Source of the DNA: Coix lacryma-jobi var. lacryma-jobi | Lineage: Eukaryota; Streptophyta; Magnoliopsida; Poales; Poaceae | DNA length: 64,000 nucleotides | Assembly (NCBI GenBank): GCA_009763385.1 | Contig: CM019831.1 | Coordinates: 85,781,845 to 85,845,844 of the forward strand | Direction: 5' to 3' | Shown: one piece after another, positions 35,894-45,760 of the stretch | How the letters are laid out: every line of letters starts with the position of its first letter | Numbering within the stretch: the first letter of the stretch is position 1 | Program-made: the position numbers and the translations under genes | Notes under the pieces: generated by a model | The model's database searches: none | What the model saw: only the letters and a program-made list of their open reading frames with translations | What the model was told of the DNA's origin: nothing

Positions 35894-36660
35894 ATGCATG
35901 AGGAGCTAGAAAATTTTGATAGAAATCGGGTTTGGGTTCTAGTTCCTCCTCCTCCTAACTGTAATCCTATTGGGACAAAATGGGTTTTCAAAAACAAACA
36001 AGGAGAGGATGGCCACATTGTGAGGAACAAAGCGCGTCTTGTGGCCAAGGGTTATAGTTCAGAAGGAGGGGATAGACTTTGAGGAGACTTTTGCTCCTGT
36101 AGCTCGTTTGGAGGCTATTAGGATACTCTTGGCTTTTGCTGCATCCAAAGGTTTTAAACTCTTTCAAATGGATGTCAAGAGTGCCTTCTTAAACAGGCTA
36201 CATAGAAGAGGAAGTGTATGTTGAGCAACCCCCCGGTTTTGAAAATCCCAAGTTTCCAAACCATGTTTTTAAACTCCACAAAGCTTTATATGGTTTGAAA
36301 CAAGCCCCTAGAGCCTGGTATGATAGGTTGAAAACCTTTTTGCTTGCTAAGAGTTTTAAAATGGGATGTGTAGATAAAACGCTCTTTCTCCTCAAGCAAG
36401 GCAAAGACACTCTCTTGGTCCAGATTTACGTGGATGATATCATTTTCGGTGGTTCTTCTCACGCTTTGGTTGCCAAGTTTGCAGATATTATGAGCAGGGA
36501 GTTCGAGATGAGCATGATGGGCGAGCTGACATTCTTTCTCGGGTTGCAAATTAAGCAATCCCAAGAGGGCACGTTTGTGCACCAGGGCAAGTACACCAAG
36601 GACTTGCTGAAGCGGTTCGATATGGGAGAGGCCAAGCCTCTTCCAACTCCCATGTCGACT
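35894..36660 (+). pseudogene. pol, reverse transcriptase (three frame segments)
   Basis: Segment 1 (to 36057) has GTKWVFKNKQGEDGHIVRNK and ARLVAKGY. Segment 2 (to about 36195) has FAPVARLEAIR and FQMDVKSAFLN with the first catalytic Asp. Segment 3 runs from 36214 with VYVEQPPGFE, LYGLKQAPRAWYDR and the catalytic YVDD at 36427-36438, then FFLGLQIKQS and LKRFDMGEAKPLPTPMS. All copia RT motifs are present in the right order. The frame is broken near 36058, 36195 and 36660, so no complete enzyme can be made. The enzyme would copy the packaged RNA into cDNA. Confidence 0.92.
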
Positions 36661-37375
36661 GACGACTGCCCTGGATGCGGATGTGGATGGAGAAGCAGTG
36701 GACCAGAAGGAGTACCGCAGCATGATCGGGTCGCTCCTCTACCTGACGGCTGACATGCCCGGACATCCAGTTCGCGGTGTGTCTGTGTGCGCGCTTTCAG
36801 GCGTCGCCGCGCACCTCTCACCGTCAGGCGGTGAAGCGGATTTTCAGGTACCTTCGTTTCATGCCTGAGTTCAGGGATTTGGTATTCTGCTTCCTCCACC
36901 CTCTCCCTTTGCGGTTATTCGGATGCCGATTTTGCTGGTTGCCGTATTGAGCGCAAGTCCACTTCTGGGACATTGCCAATTTATTGGTTCTTCTCTTGTT
37001 TCGTGGTCTTCTCGCAAGCAGTCTAGTGTCGCTCAGTCCACTACAGAGGCTGAATATGTTGCTGCGGCTAGCTGCTGTTCCCAGTTGCTTTGGATGATGG
37101 CCACTTTGCGTGATTTTGGTCTGAGCTTTTCTTGCGTGCCTTTGCTTTGTGACAGCACGAGTGCCATTAGCGTTGCTAAGAACCCCATGCTTCACTCGAA
37201 GACCAAACATATTGATGTGCGCTTTCATTTTCTGCGATACCACCAGGAGAAGGGTGATATCGACCTTCGCCATGTCGATACTCATCATCAACTGGCTGAT
37301 ATTTTCACCAAGCCTTTAGACGAATCAACCTTTAATCGGTTGAGGGGTGAGCTTGGTGTGTGTTTCCCCTTTTAG
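36661..37375 (+). pseudogene. pol, RNase H domain (several frame segments, natural end of pol)
   Basis: The first part shows DQKEYRSMIGSLLYLTA, the copia connection between RT and RNase H. After breaks near 36751, 36873 and 36973 a clean stretch carries KQSSVAQSTTEAEYVAAASC with the catalytic Glu, LLCDSTSAISVAKNP with an Asp, TKHIDVRFHFLR and HQLADIFTKPLDE, ending LGVCFPF at TAG 37373-37375. This is the normal end of copia pol. RNase H would remove the RNA template during cDNA synthesis and leave the polypurine primer. Confidence 0.9.
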
Positions 37376-38348
37376 ATGGTGGAAACATTTTGGATCTTGT
37401 ATTTTTGACTGACTCTTTTGTCTTTCTTTTCTTTTGCATTTCAGCATACGCATTCACATTCTAAGCTTCATGTTTATAATCACTAGAATGTAACTATGCT
37501 CTACGTAGTATGCTCTGATGCTTATATTGATGCTTGTAGCTTATGCTCCTTCTGATCACTAGTACATGTTGTGAGCTGAGCTATTTTGAAATGGTGAATT
37601 TACTTAATAACTTACAATCTAAAAATGTTCACCATTGAGATATGCAACTAGCATGTGTAGGATATGTTGAGTTCACTCGTGCTTTTCATATATGCTAGGT
37701 TGCTATGTCTCTAGTTCTGAGTCATTCACTTGCTTGGTTTGTTCATATCATGTATAATTTTTGAACCAAGTTTTAGTGAATAGAAAAGATCGAGATGGGA
37801 TTGCTTGTCAACACATCACGGTATCGAGACGGTTTCTCATCGCACTTTGAGTTAAACTTGAGCCGTGTAGTGTATGACCGAAACCGTAGCTTTAAGCTTC
37901 TGATTGCTTCGGCATAGGCTTCGCTCGGTTGAAAAGTTAGGCAATGACAAGCTTTCAACCTCTCGCAATCACATGCTAATAATTGATCCTTGTGTAATTT
38001 CACCGCTGCAACTCCGATCTAAAGTTGAATTCACAAGTGTATGTTTCATTCTTAAGCATGATGATTGAACTTTGCTAGGGGTAGTTCACCTTGTATACAT
38101 GTTTAGCACTTGCTCAGACTCCTGTTTATACATTGCTAGTGCTATTTTGATGGTGAATACCTTTTGACTCAAAACTGTTCATTTCTGCTCATATGTTCAT
38201 ATTTCATATCTGGTGATCAGTTTGAGCCTTTGCTGAGCTTGTATGCTGCTGTTGAGTCTTTGGAGTTATACTGTTTAGAGCATCTTTGCATTCTCCTGAA
38301 TATATGCCTGAAGCTGCTAACTTGCATTTTGACTCATATGCATGATGG

Positions 38349-38541
38349 AAGGGGGAGAACCTCCCTTGTTAGCACTTTTGTTGGTGCATTTTGTGTTTGG
38401 GAGAAACCTTTTACTTGCATCGTGCATTTATCAACTAAGGGGGAGAATTTGCAAATCATTTGTGCTTCCCGAGTGTTCATTTGAGGGGGAGGTCCTAGGA
38501 GGAGAGTTTGCATGTGTCCTGGATGTTCATCTAAGGGGGAG
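38349..38541 (+). repeat. Four upstream polypurine-tract-like motifs
   Basis: AAGGGGGAGAA occurs at 38349-38359 and 38437-38447, GAGGGGGAG at 38483-38491, and AAGGGGGAG at 38533-38541, all on the sense strand. Multiplied polypurine tracts before the 3' LTR are a described hallmark of Sireviruses. Extra tracts could give additional plus-strand start points. Confidence 0.75.
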
Positions 38542-38898
38542 TTTTGCTGTCTCTTACTGGCCGAAAGGCATTGGTATCGAGCTTTCTTTGCTAGTTGTGT
38601 TGAGCCTCTGTGCCTCTATCTTGAGGGACTAGCATTTTGCTTCGATTTTCCAATTGGCATTTGCTAGCGGTGTTGAGTCTGTTCTACCTCTTCTTGAGGG
38701 CTAGCTTTGCTTTGCTTGGTTGCGTCGAGCCGTTGCCCATGTCTTTGGGGACCAAGTTCTTTCGCTCTTTCCACTCGACCTTCTTCGGCTTTGCTATGCT
38801 TTTGGGTCATTTGGTTGAGTTTTCTCCTTCTCCTTCCTCCTTCTTCCTTATTCTTCTTTTCATTATGATTTGTGTGAGTAGTTGACAATGCACTCGTC

Positions 38899-38909
38899 AA
38901 GGGGGAGAT
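38899..38909 (+). other. Polypurine tract next to the 3' LTR
   Basis: AAGGGGGAGAT ends directly at the TG of the 3' LTR, the position expected for the primer of plus-strand synthesis. It is the fifth copy of the motif in this region. Confidence 0.9.
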
Positions 38910-40891
38910 TGCGGATACATGGGTGTATGCCAGGTCTCTGAGTGTTAAGTGATTGTCAACTGGGATGATGCGCATGTTCTTTGGCTTCTGTTGTGCAGGT
39001 GTCGAGCCCGGATACAGTGATCGACGGCGAGGTGAAGGTCAAGTTGAGACGTGCCGTGCTGTCGGACCGGGTGCGGTGAAGGATGGGCGTGCCGTGCGGC
39101 GGACGTGCCATGCCGAGGTACCGAGCGGTGAAGGGCGGACGTGAGGCTTCGACTGAGGGACCAGAGGCCCGAGGATCAGCTGTGGTGGCTGGCAGCCTAT
39201 GACGATGACAAGTGAAGAAATGCGGTCATGTGTTGCCTGAGAAGTAGACTCGGGGACACATGTCGGTGGATGGGGTGCACGGGAAGGTGCATCCCATCTA
39301 CGACGTCGGTTTGGTGGTAGAGCCAGGGAAAAACCATCGAGTGGACGGTTTCCAGGTTTGGGCCTCAAAACCTGGGTGCGGATGGTTTCCGAGTTTGGCC
39401 ACAAAACTCGAGCTGAGGATGGTTTCCAGGTTTGGGCCTCAAAACCTGGGCGCTGAGGGTTTGCAGAGTTTGGCCTCAAAACTCAGAAGCTGGTGGGCTG
39501 GTTTCCCGGTTTGGGCCTCAAAACCGGGGATGGCTGGAAAAGGCTTGTTTCCTGGTTTGGGCCACAAAACCGGGGGTGCAGAGCGGTGGCGGCACGTGGC
39601 GGCAATCTGGAGGTTGCGTCGAGGCAACGCTTCGAATTGTGCGGGCGTGGCCGTCAAATACACCTACCACCGAGTTGGTCCAGAATAACCCTAGGGTTTA
39701 GCTGGTTCGCTCTGTAATTAGAATATAGAGGGGTAGAGTAGGAATTAGACTTAGGCTAGTAGTAGGATAAGTAGTCGGGAGACTCCCTCCTCCCTTTCCA
39801 TCTCAGTCATTTGCTCTTTCTCACTTAGGGTTTCCTGCTCTCCCATCCTCTGCTGTAGCTAGCTGAGATCCGCAGAGAGACTTGCCTCTGTGTACTGTTG
39901 ATTCTGAGGAAGTGAGGCCGTATCCTAATTGTTGTAGCGTGTGGTAGCCACACGGTTGCAGTTCGTGGTTGTGATTCGCGTTTCATTCGTGTTCTTCGTG
40001 GAATCCTTTTTCTCCACGATTTTCCCATCGCTTGATCTCTTTGCTCGGTTCATCTTTTGCAAAACCGTTTGAACCAAGTTGTTCTAGATCGTGAGGCACT
40101 TCTTTCCACCGAAGGAATTCTCCTCTAACCTCACGGTCTAGGAGATCGATTGATTTTCGTTTGGGTCAAGTTTTCTCCCTTCCCCTGAAATTCTTCGATT
40201 CATCGATTTGGAGATAGGTTCGAGCCATGATCTCTTAGGGATAGCTCACTATACTCCTTTTGACTCTTCTCACCAAGTTTGATCCCTAGAGGATTCGTTT
40301 TGGGTGAGATCGAGTCGAATCGGTGGACGAAAAGGCTGCTGTCGGGTTGACCGGACGCTGTCCTCGCGTTGACCGGACGTGTCCGGTGGTTGAATGTCGC
40401 GTGGCGATTTTCTCTAGCTGACCGGACGCTGGGTTTCTTGTTCGACCGGACTCACTCATCGCACTGTTCATTGAGCTTGTCGTCTTTTGACCGGACGCAC
40501 TGTTGTTGACCGGACGCTCCCAGCTCGTGAGTCCGGTCAGGAACAGTAAGGTTCCAGAACCATTTTCTTGTGACCGGACGCGTCCGGTGGTGACTGACCG
40601 GACGCAGTCAGAGTCCGGTCCAAGCTGTTTCGCGCGTTTTCATTCGCAGCTCGTTCGTTCGTTGTCGGATTTGGTTTCCATCTTTTGCGTTGGCTTTCTA
40701 GAGTTGTGTAGTGTCCCGCTGTGCTTCTTGGAAGCATCCACCCTTCATCTAGGGTCGTGGACATTAGCAAGCTCTAGGGTTTGTCTTTTGGGGTGATTCT
40801 CGGGACAGTGGCTACTAGTTTCCGAAAGGAAATTTTGAAGCTCCCATTCACCCCCCCTCTGGTCGCTTTCTAGTTGCTTCTCGGTCCTTCA
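38910..40891 (+). repeat. 3' long terminal repeat (1982 bp)
   Basis: Begins TGCGGATACATGGG and ends GGTCCTTCA, matching the 5' LTR along its whole length. It is followed by AT and a primer site instead of target DNA, which is abnormal for a 3' LTR. Differences from the 5' LTR are mostly transitions. They are dense in the first 1548 bp and practically absent in the last 433. The first ACCGGACGCGTCCGGT palindrome is damaged here (GACGTGTCC), while the second, at 40573-40588, is intact. Confidence 0.95.
39352..39575 (+). repeat. Array of six short inverted repeats in the 3' LTR
   Basis: Equivalent of the array in the 5' LTR. Here unit 1 (CCAGGTTT with AAACCTGG) and unit 5 (CCCGGTTT with AAACCGGG) are perfect, while unit 4 (GCAGAGTTT) and unit 6 (TCCTGGTTT) carry left-arm mismatches. 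Comparing the two LTRs, each unit has a perfect form in at least one of them. Confidence 0.8.
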
Positions 40892-40963
40892 ATTGGTATC
40901 GGAGCGGGTTAAGGATCTTCCACCTTTGCCGGTTCCAGATCCACGGAAGGCGACATGGATCGC
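40892..40963 (+). other. Tail part 1: second primer site, leader and first codons of gag
   Basis: AT plus TGGTATCGGAGC (40894-40905) and the untranslated leader follow the 3' LTR, reaching the gag ATG at 40955. The sequence then leaves gag after ATGGATCGC and enters the LTR at its CATCGCACTG site. ATCGC (40959-40963) is common to both partners. This is what an element would look like if its 3' LTR were read through as a 5' LTR. Confidence 0.9.
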
Positions 40964-41391
40964 ACTGTTCATTGAGCTTGTCGTCTTTTGACCGGACGCA
41001 CTGTTGTTGACCGGACGCTCCCAGCTCGTGAGTCCGGTCAGGAACAGTAAGGTTCCAGAACCATTTTCTTGTGACCGGACGCGTCCGGTGGTGACTGACC
41101 GGACGCAGTCAGAGTCCGGTCCAAGCTGTTTCGCGCGTTTTCATTCGCAGCTCGTTCGTTCGTTGTCGGATTTGGTTTCCATCTTTTGCGTTGGCTTTCT
41201 AGAGTTGTGTAGTGTCCCGCTGTGCTTCTTGGAAGCATCCACCCTTCATCTAGGGTCGTGGACATTAGCAAGCTCTAGGGTTTGTCTTTTGGGGTGATTC
41301 TCGGGACAGTGGCTACTAGTTTCCGAAAGGAAATTTTGAAGCTCCCATTCACCCCCCTCTGGTCGCTTTCTAGTTGCTTCTCGGTCCTTCA
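40959..41391 (+). repeat. Tail part 2: 433-bp 3'-terminal LTR fragment
   Basis: Equivalent to 30972-31404 of the 5' LTR and apparently identical to it, including the six-C run and the downstream CACCTTAGCC leader variant. The 3' LTR and its leader have seven Cs and CACCTTTGCC. It ends CTTCA and is followed by a third primer site. It lacks the first 1548 bp of the LTR. Confidence 0.92.
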
Positions 41392-41393
41392 AT

Positions 41394-41405
41394 TGGTATC
41401 GGAGC
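41394..41405 (+). other. Third primer binding site
   Basis: TGGTATCGGAGC, two bases after the LTR fragment end, with the same wobble position as the other two copies. The leader after it matches the leader downstream of the 5' LTR. Confidence 0.9.
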
Positions 41406-41454
41406 GGGTTAAGGATCTTCCACCTTAGCCGGTTCCAGATCCACGGAAGGCGAC

Positions 41455-42315
41455 ATGGATCGCGGCGTGGGCAAACCGCCGTTCTTTGATGGGACGAACT
41501 ATGCGTATTGGAATATACGCATGTCGGCCTATCTCCAAAGCATGGGCTCTTCTGTTTGGGAGATTTGCAACAGGGATGATTACGTTGTCTTGGCTGCTCG
41601 TGTCACTCAGCTCCAGATCGATGAGCACGAGGCCAATAGCCGGGCACGTAACGCCTTGTTCTCCTGTTTGAGCATGTCCGAGTTTGATCGCGTTTCTCAT
41701 CTCCCCACGGCTCGCGAGATTTGGGCGACCCTCATGCGCTTCCATGAGGGAACCACTCAGGTCAAATCCCGCATCTATGAGTCGCACAAGCAGGAGTTTG
41801 AGAACTTTCGACATATGCCTGGCGAGAGCATAGAAAGTTTATTCGCTCGCTTTCAGGTCATTGTCAACAAGATGAGAGCGAACAAGGAGTTGTTGCCTTT
41901 TGACGATCATGAGAGGGCTTTGAAGCTTTTGCACACTCTTGATCGGTCGGTGTGGGACTCAAAGGTCCAGGCGATCATCGAATCGTCTAATTATGAGACC
42001 CTCACTTGCGATGAGCTCTTTAGTAAGCTCAAGTCTAGTGAGATTAACGCCATATCGAGGGCTTCTTATGAGAATCCTTCTGGCCCGACTATGGCTTTGG
42101 TTTTTGGCTCTTCTAACTCCTCTGGTGGCTTTGCTCTTTCATCTCTCTTTTCTGTCACAGAGGACCAGCTGGAGTCTTTGGGGGATGACGAGCTAGCGAT
42201 GCTCGCCAACCGGTTCTCGCGGTTTCACAACGACCGCATGAACCGTCGTCTTTTGACCGGACGCACTGTTGTTGATCGGACGCTCCCAGCTCGTGAGTCC
42301 AGTCAGGAACAGTAA
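41455..42315 (+). pseudogene. Tail part 3: partial gag copy, open, fused to LTR sequence
   Basis: Repeats the gag N-terminal part from MDRGVGKPPFFDGTNYAYWN onward. It remains open through FALSSLFSVTEDQLESLGDD and ends in gag at RFHNDRMNRR, just before the zinc knuckle. From 42245-42248 (GTCG, shared by both partners) the sequence is LTR, read through for about 23 codons to a stop at 42313-42315. It differs from the main gag by about a dozen substitutions and lacks all three single-base additions. It could yield a truncated capsid domain without a knuckle if transcribed. There is no evidence that it is. Confidence 0.88.
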
Positions 42316-42657
42316 GGTTCCAGAACCATTTTCTTGTGACCGGACGCGGCCGGTGGTGACTGACCGGACGCAGTCAGAGTCCGGTCCAAGCTGTTTCGCG
42401 CGTTTTCATTCGCAGCTCGTTCGTTCGTTGTCGGATTTGGTTTCCGTCTTTTGCGTTGGCTTTCTAGAGTTGTGTAGTGTCCCGCTGTGCTTCTTGGAAG
42501 CATCCACCCTTCATCTAGGGTCGTGGACATTAGCAAGCTCTAGGGTTTGTCTTTTGGGGTGATTCTCGGGACAGTGGCTACAAGTTTCCGAAAGGAAATT
42601 TTGAAGCTCCCATTCACCCCCCCTCTGGTCGCTTTCTAGTTGCTTCTCGGTCCTTCA
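42245..42657 (+). repeat. Tail part 4: 413-bp 3'-terminal LTR fragment, right end of the insertion
   Basis: Equivalent to 30993-31404. It carries several private substitutions (for example GTTGATCGGACG, GTGAGTCCAGTC, GACGCGGCCGG) and a seven-C run. It ends CTTCA directly at the right target duplication, so it served as the integrated right terminus. Confidence 0.92.
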
Positions 42658-42662
42658 GATGG
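42658..42662. repeat. Right target-site duplication GATGG
   Basis: GATGG follows the terminal CA and runs into AACGGTGCCGCAAAAGTCG, which continues the satellite monomer interrupted at 29423. Confidence 0.95.
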
Positions 42663-43802
42663 AACGGTGCCGCAAAAGTCGCTCGGGAGGAACGTTTTTC
42701 CCACTGATGCACCGAAAAACTCGCAGTTGAACTTTTCACAACGGACGCACACAATCAACTTCGTTTGACCCAAAACTCATGTTTGGTGGGGTTTTGGCAC
42801 TGCCATTTCTGAAGGAACGGTGCCGCAAAAGTCGCACAAGAGGGCTGTTTTTCCCACTGATGCACTGAAAAACTCGCAGTTCAATTTTTCGCAACGGACG
42901 CATCCAATCATCTCAGTTTGACCCAAAACTAATGTTTGGTGGGTTATTGGCACTTTTGTTACCGACGAAACGGTGCCGCAAAACTCACGCGAGATGTTCG
43001 TTTTCCCACTGATGCACCGAAGAACTCGCGGTTGAACTTTTCGCAACCGACGCACCCAATCATCTCCGTTTGACCCAAGACCCATGTTTGGTGTGTTTTT
43101 GGCACTTTCATTTTCCTTGGAATGGTGCCACAGAACTCATGCAAGAGGGCAATTTTTCCCACTGATGCACCGAAAACATGTAGTAGAATTTTTCGCAACT
43201 GACGCACCCAAACATCTCAGTTTGACAAAAAAACTCATGTTTGGTGGGTTTTTGGCACTTTCATTTCTGACGGAACGGTGCCGCAAAACTCGCGCGAGAG
43301 GGCCGTTTTTCCCACTGATGCACCAAAAAACTCGCGGTTGAATTTTTCGCAACGGACGCACCCAATCATTTCAGTTTGACCCAAAACTCAGTTTGGTGGG
43401 TTATTGGCACTTTTGTTACCGACGAAACGGTGCCGCAAAACTCACGCGAGATGGCCGTTTTCCCACTGATGCGCAGAAAAACTCGCTGTTGATCTTTTCG
43501 CAACCGACGCACCCAATCATCTCCGTTTGACCCAAAACTCATGTTTGGTGGGTTTTTGGCACTTTCATTTACCTCAGAACGGTGCCACAAAACTCATGTG
43601 AGAGGGCCATTTTTCCCACTGATGCACCGAAAAACTCGTAGTTGAATTTTTCGCAACGGACGCGCCCAATCATCTCTGTTTGACCCAAAACTCATGTTTG
43701 GTGTGTTTTTGGCACTTTTATTCCCATCGGAACGGTGCCGCAAAACTCGCGTCGGTGGGCCGTTTTTCCCACTGATGCACTGAAAAACTCGTAGTTCAAT
43801 TT

Positions 43803-44540
43803 TTCGCAACGGACACACCCAATCATCTCAGTTTGACCGAAAAATCATGTTTGGTGGTTTATTGGCACTTTTGTTACCGACGAAACGGTGCCGCAAAACT
43901 CACGCGAGAGGGCCGTTTTCCCACTGATGCACCAAAAAACTCGTGGTTGAACTTTTCGCAACCGACGCACCCAATCATCTCCGTTTGACCCAAAACTCAT
44001 GTTTGGTGGGTTTTGGCGCTTTCATTTCCCGCGAAACGGTGCCGCAAAACTCACGAGAGAAGGCCATTTATCCCACTGATGCACCGAAAAATTTATAGTT
44101 GATTTTTTTGCAACGGACGCACCCAATCATCTCCGTTTGACCCAAACTCATGTTTGTTTGGTTTTTGGCACTTTTATTTCCATCGGAACGGTGACGCAAA
44201 ACTCGCGCCGGTGGGCCGTTTTTCCCACTGATGCACCAAAAAACTCGTGGTTGAGCTCTTCGCAACCGACGCACCCAATCATCTCCGTTTGACCCAAAAC
44301 TCATGTTTGGTGGGTTTTTGGCGCTTTCATTTCCCTTGAAACGGTGCCGCAAAACTCACGCGAGAGGGCCATTTTTCCCACTGATGCACCGAAAAAATCG
44401 CGGTTGGACTTTTCGCAACGGACGCACCCAATCATCTCCGTTTGACCCAAACTCATGTTTGTTTGGTTTTTGGAACTTTTATTTCCATCAGAACGGGGCC
44501 GCAAAACTTGCGCCGGCGGGCCGTTTTTCCCACTAATGCA
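43803..44540 (+). repeat. Local satellite duplication, copy 1
   Basis: Matches 45022-45760 at an offset of about 1219 bp (8 monomers), sharing the rare variants GGCGCTTTCATTTCCC and ACTCATGTTTGTTTGG. Related monomers also occur at 28.6-29.1 kb, 47.6-48.0 kb and 63.6-63.9 kb. Confidence 0.75.
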
Positions 44541-45021
44541 CCAAAAAACTTGTGGTTGAACTTTTCGCAACCGACGCACCCAATCATCTCCGTTTGACCC
44601 AAAACTCATGTTTGGTGGGTTTTTGGCGCTTTCATTTCCCTCGAAACGGTGCCGCAAAACTCACGCGAGAGGGCCATTTATCCCACTGATGCACCGAAAA
44701 AATCGCGGTTGGACTTTTCGCAACGGACGCACCCAATCATCTCCGTTTGACCCAAACTCATGTTTGTTTGGTTTTTGGCACTTTTATTTCCATCGGAACG
44801 TGGCCGCAAAAGTTGTGCCGGTGGGCCATTTTTCCCACTGATGCACCGAAAAACTCGCAGTTCAATTTTTTGCAACGGACGCACCCAGTCGTCTCAGTTT
44901 GACTTAAAACTCATATTTGGTGGGTTATTGCACTTTTGTTTCCGACGAAATGGTACTGCAAAACTCACGCGAGATGGCCGTTTTTCCCACTGATGCACCA
45001 GAAAACTCGCAGTTGAACTTT

Positions 45022-45760
45022 TCGCAACGGACACACCCAATCATCTCAGTTTGACCCAAAAATCATGTTTGGTGGGTTATTGGCACTTTTGTTACCGACG
45101 AAACGGTGCCAAAAAACTCACGCGAGAGGGCCGTTTTCCCACTGATGCACCAAAAAACTCGTGGTTGAACTTTTCGCAACCGACGCACCCAATCATCTCC
45201 GTTTGACCCAAAACTCATGTTTGGTGGGTTTTTGGCGCTTTCATTTCCCTCGAAACGGTGCCGCAAAACTCACGCGAGAGGGCCATTTATCCCACTGATG
45301 CACCGAAAAATTCATAGTTGATTTTTTTGCAACGGACGCACCCAATCATCTCCGTTTGACCCAAACTCATGTTTGTTTGGTTTTTGGCACTTTTATTTCC
45401 ATCGGAACGGTGACGCAAAACTCGCGCCGGTGGGCCGTTTTTCCCACTGATGCACCAAAAAACTCGTGGTTGAGCTTTTCGCAACCGACGCACCCAATCA
45501 TCTCCGTTTGACCCAAAACTCATGTTTGGTGGGTTTTTGGCGCTTTCATTTCCCTCGAAACGGTGCCGCAAAACTCACGCGAGAGGGCCATTTTTCCCAC
45601 TGATGCACCGAAAAAATCGCGGTTGGACTTTTCGCAACGGACGCACCCAATCATCTCCGTTTGACCCAAACTCATGTTTGTTTGGTTTTTGGCACTTTTA
45701 TTTCCATCGGAACGGGGCCGCAAAACTTGCGCCGGTGGGCCGTTTTTCCCACTGATGCAC
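45022..45760 (+). repeat. Local satellite duplication, copy 2
   Basis: Second copy of 43803-44540 with only scattered differences. At 45760 the two diverge (GAAAAACTCGCAGTTC here, AAAAAACTTGTGGTTG in copy 1). Confidence 0.75.

Larger units (their letters stand above)
37376..38909 (+). other. Non-coding internal region between pol and the 3' LTR
   Basis: About 1.5 kb of AT-rich, mostly non-coding sequence. I see no long or recognisable open frame. The longest, about 106 codons at 38164, has no known motif. Some Sireviruses carry an additional env-like gene here and this copy shows no trace of one that I can recognise. The last 560 bp contain repeated GGGGGAG tracts, annotated separately. Confidence 0.8.
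29424..42657 (+). mobile_element. Ty1/copia retrotransposon, Sirevirus type, with an aberrant 3' tail
   Basis: Starts TG, ends CA, and is flanked by GATGG. Order: LTR, tRNA-Met primer site, gag, protease, integrase, reverse transcriptase, RNase H, polypurine tracts, LTR. Integrase before reverse transcriptase defines the copia superfamily. A Gag with a CCHC knuckle and long coiled coil, LTRs near 2 kb and several polypurine tracts point to the Sirevirus lineage. After the 3' LTR an extra 1766 bp (40892-42657) holds two more primer sites, two 3'-terminal LTR fragments and part of gag, still inside the same target duplication. Every enzyme frame is broken, so the copy is not autonomous. Confidence 0.93.

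Noticed and set aside
38164..38632. Possible env-like gene between pol and the 3' LTR
   Set aside because: Only short overlapping frames of about 100 codons are present. They cross the polypurine tracts and show no signal peptide with transmembrane arrangement that I could support.
38910..42657. Two or three separate nested retrotransposon insertions
   Set aside because: The inner LTR fragments lack 5' ends and target duplications. Only the outermost ends are flanked by GATGG and by a continuous satellite monomer.
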